Positions 5,729 through 8,206 of a stretch of 8,206 nt of DNA are shown piece after piece (positions within the stretch are counted from its first letter, which is position 1; each line of letters begins with the position of its first letter). A program made the translations under genes and the position numbers. A model generated the notes under the pieces. The model did no database searches and had not been told where the DNA came from. It worked only from the letters and a program-made list of their open reading frames with translations. Source of the DNA: an uncultured Collinsella sp. (GTDB taxonomy: Bacteria > Actinomycetota > Coriobacteriia > Coriobacteriales > Coriobacteriaceae); NCBI GenBank assembly GCA_902464495.1, contig CABQJK010000059.1:1-8206 (forward strand), read 5' to 3'.

Positions 5729-6610
5729 ATGATCAAAATCACCGTCCCAGCAACCAGCGCCAACCTTGGCATCGGCTACGACACCCTCGGCATGGCCGTC
5801 AGCCTCTACTCGTACTTCACCTTTGAGCGCGCCGACAAGCTCACCATCACGGGCTGCCCCGAAGAGTTCCAAAACGAGAACAACCTGGTCTACGTGAGCT
5901 TTGTCGATGCACTGGCTGCATGGGGCGAGCCGGCCTTCCCCGTCGCCATCGACATCCAGACCGACGTGCCCGTCGCCCGCGGCCTGGGCTCAAGCTCAAC
6001 CTGCGTCGTCGCCGGCATCATGGCAGCCGCCGCACTGACGGGCCACACCGTCGACCGCGCCGAGCTCGTTCGCATTGCCACCGAGGTCGAGGGCCATCCC
6101 GATAACGTCGCCCCCGCCATCCTGGGCGGCGCCGTCTGCTCCTTCACGCCGACCGACTCGCTGCCCCAGTGCCTGCGCTACGAGGTAAGCGACAAGTTGC
6201 GGTTTATTACCGTGATTCCGCCCTACGAGGTACACACGAGCGAGGCGCGCAAGGTCGTGCCGCAGGAGATTCCGCTCTCCACCGCCGTGTGGCAGATGGG
6301 TCGCATCGCCGGCATGACGCGCGGCCTGGAGACCGGCGATCTCGACCTGATTGCCGCCGCCAACGACGATCGCATTCAGGAGCCCTATCGTCGTCGCCTC
6401 ATCCCCGACTACAACGCCGTGCGCGACACTTGCCTCAACGGCGGCGCCAAGACCATCTGGATCAGTGGCTCCGGCTCGACCCTCATGGCCGTGACCGACG
6501 ACACCATCGTCGCCAAGTTCCTGCAGGTCAAGCTGCGTGAGCAGTTCCCCAAGTGTGAGACGCATATTCTGACGTGCGACACCGAGGGCGCCCAGATCGA
6601 ATACCTGTAG
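5729..6610 (+). CDS. thrB: Homoserine kinase (GHMP family)
   Basis: The enzyme phosphorylates homoserine with ATP to O-phosphohomoserine, the substrate of ThrC. The 293-residue protein shows all three GHMP motifs: the N-terminal PATSANLGIGYDTLG (7-21), the ATP-binding loop PVARGLGSSST (81-91) and the C-terminal SGSGSTLMAV (246-255). It also has EGHPDNVAPAILGG (121-134), typical of homoserine kinases. Length is normal for the family. The ATG at 5729 is preceded by AGGAGG (5717-5722) at six bases, and MIKITVPATSANLG is the expected start. It follows thrC on the same strand, but a terminator and a 112-bp hairpin lie between them, so the two may not be tightly co-expressed. Another long hairpin begins 21 bases after the stop. 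Homoserine dehydrogenase, the step before, is not in the window. Confidence 0.96.
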   Translation: MIKITVPATSANLGIGYDTLGMAVSLYSYFTFERADKLTITGCPEEFQNENNLVYVSFVDALAAWGEPAFPVAIDIQTDVPVARGLGSSSTCVVAGIMAAAALTGHTVDRAELVRIATEVEGHPDNVAPAILGGAVCSFTPTDSLPQCLRYEVSDKLRFITVIPPYEVHTSEARKVVPQEIPLSTAVWQMGRIAGMTRGLETGDLDLIAAANDDRIQEPYRRRLIPDYNAVRDTCLNGGAKTIWISGSGSTLMAVTDDTIVAKFLQVKLREQFPKCETHILTCDTEGAQIEYL

Positions 6611-6631
6611 TCGCCGTCCCATATACCCGCC

Positions 6632-6756
6632 GGGGAGGCCAGGGGCTTTGCCCCCAAATCGTCCTCGGACATGGCAGGACCCCCGCTGCGCACTTCGTGC
6701 GGCGGGGGTCCTGCCGTCCTGCGGAAAGATTTGGGGGCAAAGCCCCTGGCCTCCCC
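6632..6756 (+). repeat. Long hairpin element 2 (candidate structured RNA, 3' of thrB)
   Basis: Outer arms of 29 bp (6632-6660 and 6728-6756) are perfectly complementary. Inside, GUCCUC (6661-6666) faces UGCGGAAA (6720-6727). A 4-bp helix GGAC/GUCC (6667-6670 with 6716-6719), a 5'-side bulge AU (6671-6672) and a perfect 14-bp helix (6673-6686 with 6702-6715) follow. The apex is GCAC-UUC-GUGC. Compared with the element behind asd, helices are replaced by different but still paired bases, while the internal loop and UUC apex stay the same. Each outer arm can also fold on itself through GGGGC-TTT-GCCCC (6642-6654). No T-tract follows. It lies between the convergent thrB and engB; the remaining 106 bases up to engB show only weak imperfect stems and no clear terminator for either gene. 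Confidence 0.85.
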
Positions 6757-6862
6757 TACGTTAACTTCGCTGGCGGCGGCTACAGGGACCTACACTCTGG
6801 AAAGTCGCCGGGCTGATAGTTGCTTTTTATTGATAGGGCCTCTTGCTAGGTTGGGGCACTTA

Positions 6863-7453
6863 TTAGAGGCAAGCCTCGGCGATGCGCTTTTTGAGCTCGT
6901 CGATGCCGGTGCCGGTCTGGGAGCTCGTGATGATTACATTCTCGGCCGGGACGTTGAGCTGCTTTTTGATGGCTGCTGCCTGGCGGGCCTGTTGGGTGCG
7001 GCTGAGCTTGTCGGCCTTGGTGAGGCAGACGATAAAGTTGAACTCGTTGCCCTGCAGGTAGTCGATCATGTCATGGTCGAGCTTGCTCGGGTCGTGACGA
7101 ATATCCACCAGCGACACGACCAAGTTAAAGCTGCGCTCGGAGTCGAAGAAGTCGCCGATGAGCTCGGCCCAACGGTCGCGCTCGGCCTTGGAACGACGGG
7201 CAAAACCATAACCCGGCAGGTCGACGAAGTGCACGTCGTCAGCCTCAAAGAAGTTGATGTTGCTCGTCTTGCCCGGTGTGCTCGAAACCTTAACCAGGTT
7301 CTTGCGGCCAAAAAGCTTGTTCATAATCGACGACTTGCCCACGTTGGAGCGGCCGACAAAGCTCACCTCGGGACAGGTGGACTCGGGAATCTGCGAAACT
7401 TTGCCGTAGCTGGCAACAAACTTGGCAAGCTGGTAGTTAATGGAATCGGCCAT
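6863..7453 (-). CDS. engB: Ribosome-assembly GTPase EngB/YsxC
   Basis: This is a small TRAFAC-class GTPase that assists assembly of the large ribosomal subunit in its family. The 196-residue protein is the size of a stand-alone EngB. It shows every G motif: G1 GRSNVGKSS (34-42), the G2 region SSTPGKTSNINFF (57-69), G3 DLPGYGFA (78-85), G4 TKAD (145-148) and G5 SSQTGTG (177-183). I chose the ATG at 7451-7453: AAGGAG lies five bases before it, whereas the in-frame GTG at 7457-7459 overlaps that ribosome site and would add only two residues. mtnN ends 39 bases upstream on the same strand with no terminator visible in between, so the two are probably co-transcribed. The gene converges on thrB. 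Confidence 0.95.
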   Translation of the reverse strand: MADSINYQLAKFVASYGKVSQIPESTCPEVSFVGRSNVGKSSIMNKLFGRKNLVKVSSTPGKTSNINFFEADDVHFVDLPGYGFARRSKAERDRWAELIGDFFDSERSFNLVVSLVDIRHDPSKLDHDMIDYLQGNEFNFIVCLTKADKLSRTQQARQAAAIKKQLNVPAENVIITSSQTGTGIDELKKRIAEACL

Positions 7454-7492
7454 GGACACTCCTTGGTCGTAGGTTCTTACAAAATGGGCGCG

Positions 7493-8206
7493 CTAATAGA
7501 TAGCAGCGATACGGCGAACGATATCGAGCGTAATGCCACTCGCGGTACGGGCATACTCGAACAGGTCGAACTCGCGGTCGCAAATCGCATCGTACGCCTC
7601 GTCACAATTATCGCTGATAGCGCGCAGCACCAGGCAATCGACACCATTTTTAGTTGCGACATGGGCAATCGCCGCGCCCTCCATGCCAACACAATCGGCA
7701 TGCGTCGCCTCGATAGCGTCGTTGCGCATGGCGGCACCCGTCACAAAACGGTTGCCCGTGGCAATCGTGCCGACCAGGAACTGCTTGGTGCCCTCGTTCG
7801 AAGCGGCTGCATTTGTCGAAGCATCGACAAAGCCACGCTCAGCAAGCACATCGGCAGCAATATCGACCAGCGCAGGCGTCGAGCCAAACTCCTCGAGCCC
7901 CGGTGCAGACTCGGCGATAAGCGCGGTATCGGTATCCAGATAGCGCAGGCGTTTGCCAATGACCACGTCGTCGATATGAAGCTTGGGGTTCAAACCGCCC
8001 GCAATGCCCGAAAACACAACAGCCTGCGGAGCATACTTGCTAATGAGGTGCTGTGTTGCAGCGGCGGCGTTCACCGTGCCCATGCCCGCCGTTGTGGCGA
8101 CAAGCGTCAGGCCGTCGAACTCACCGCTCACAACGGTCAGGCCTGCCTCCTGTGCCTCGCAAACGTCGCTCAGCTCTTCCTTAATCTGCATGATCTCTTT
8201 TTCGAG
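7493..8206 (-). CDS. mtnN: 5'-methylthioadenosine/S-adenosylhomocysteine nucleosidase (start outside window)
   Basis: The enzyme hydrolyses the adenine off methylthioadenosine and S-adenosylhomocysteine, clearing by-products of methylation and polyamine synthesis and leading to autoinducer-2 precursors. The reading frame stays open through the window edge: the last bases read LEKEI before the first internal Met, so the Met at 8189-8191 is not the start. Roughly the first dozen residues, including the N-terminal catalytic glutamate of the family, are missing. Counting from that internal Met, FSGIAGGLNP (60-69) is the purine-phosphorylase-type loop, GMEGAAIAHV (169-178) holds the ribose-binding/catalytic region glutamate (Glu171), and RAISDNCDE (190-198) holds the catalytic aspartate (Asp194). 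engB follows directly. A broader PNP/UDP-family nucleosidase is the only alternative; the MEGAA and AISD pair favours MtnN. Confidence 0.9.
   Translation of the reverse strand, partial: LEKEIMQIKEELSDVCEAQEAGLTVVSGEFDGLTLVATTAGMGTVNAAAATQHLISKYAPQAVVFSGIAGGLNPKLHIDDVVIGKRLRYLDTDTALIAESAPGLEEFGSTPALVDIAADVLAERGFVDASTNAAASNEGTKQFLVGTIATGNRFVTGAAMRNDAIEATHADCVGMEGAAIAHVATKNGVDCLVLRAISDNCDEAYDAICDREFDLFEYARTASGITLDIVRRIAAIY

Noticed and set aside
8189..8191. Start codon of mtnN at the internal Met
   Set aside because: The frame continues to the window edge, and the family needs an additional N-terminal strand with the catalytic glutamate before this point.

Overview
The window looks like chromosomal DNA from a high-GC anaerobic actinomycete. 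Protein style and gene order suggest the class Coriobacteriia, and Collinsella is my best guess. This is recognition only; no marker gene or database search supports it. Seven genes are readable, and most of them encode core metabolism: four enzymes of the aspartate-to-threonine/lysine pathway, a DNA-repair methyltransferase, a ribosome-assembly GTPase and a nucleosidase.

Layout from left to right. The C-terminal tail of a membrane protein, possibly a ClC-type chloride channel, ends at 133 on the + strand. A set of three related inverted/direct repeats follows (153-237). ogt (278-856, -) comes next. A 456-bp gene-free stretch then holds the ogt promoter, three tandem copies of a 52-bp unit (917-1072) and a 130-bp long hairpin (1169-1298) just past the end of asd. 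asd (1313-2338, -) and lysC (2514-3902, -) are read leftward. They are separated by a terminator-like hairpin and a 30-bp near-palindrome. A short divergent promoter region (3903-4006), centred on a 16-bp near-palindrome, separates lysC from thrC (4007-5524, +). thrC ends in a clean intrinsic terminator. A second long hairpin (5604-5715) then abuts the Shine-Dalgarno of thrB (5729-6610, +). A third long hairpin (6632-6756) follows thrB. The right end carries mtnN (partial, runs off the window) followed by engB, both on the - strand and probably co-transcribed.

Function. LysC phosphorylates aspartate and Asd reduces aspartyl phosphate to the semialdehyde, which is the branch point for lysine and threonine/methionine. 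ThrB and ThrC then convert homoserine to threonine. Homoserine dehydrogenase, which joins the two halves, is not in the window. MtnN recycles S-adenosylhomocysteine and methylthioadenosine, downstream of methionine.

The most unusual content is non-coding. Three long hairpins of 112-130 nt have almost unrelated stem sequences but one shared layout: outer helix, then an asymmetric internal loop with GUCCU(C/G) on the 5' side and UGCGGA on the 3' side, then a 4-5 bp middle helix, a 5'-side bulge, an inner helix and a small apical loop. Changing stem sequence with conserved pairing and a conserved loop is what a structured-RNA or palindromic-element family would show. I do not recognise it as a named family.
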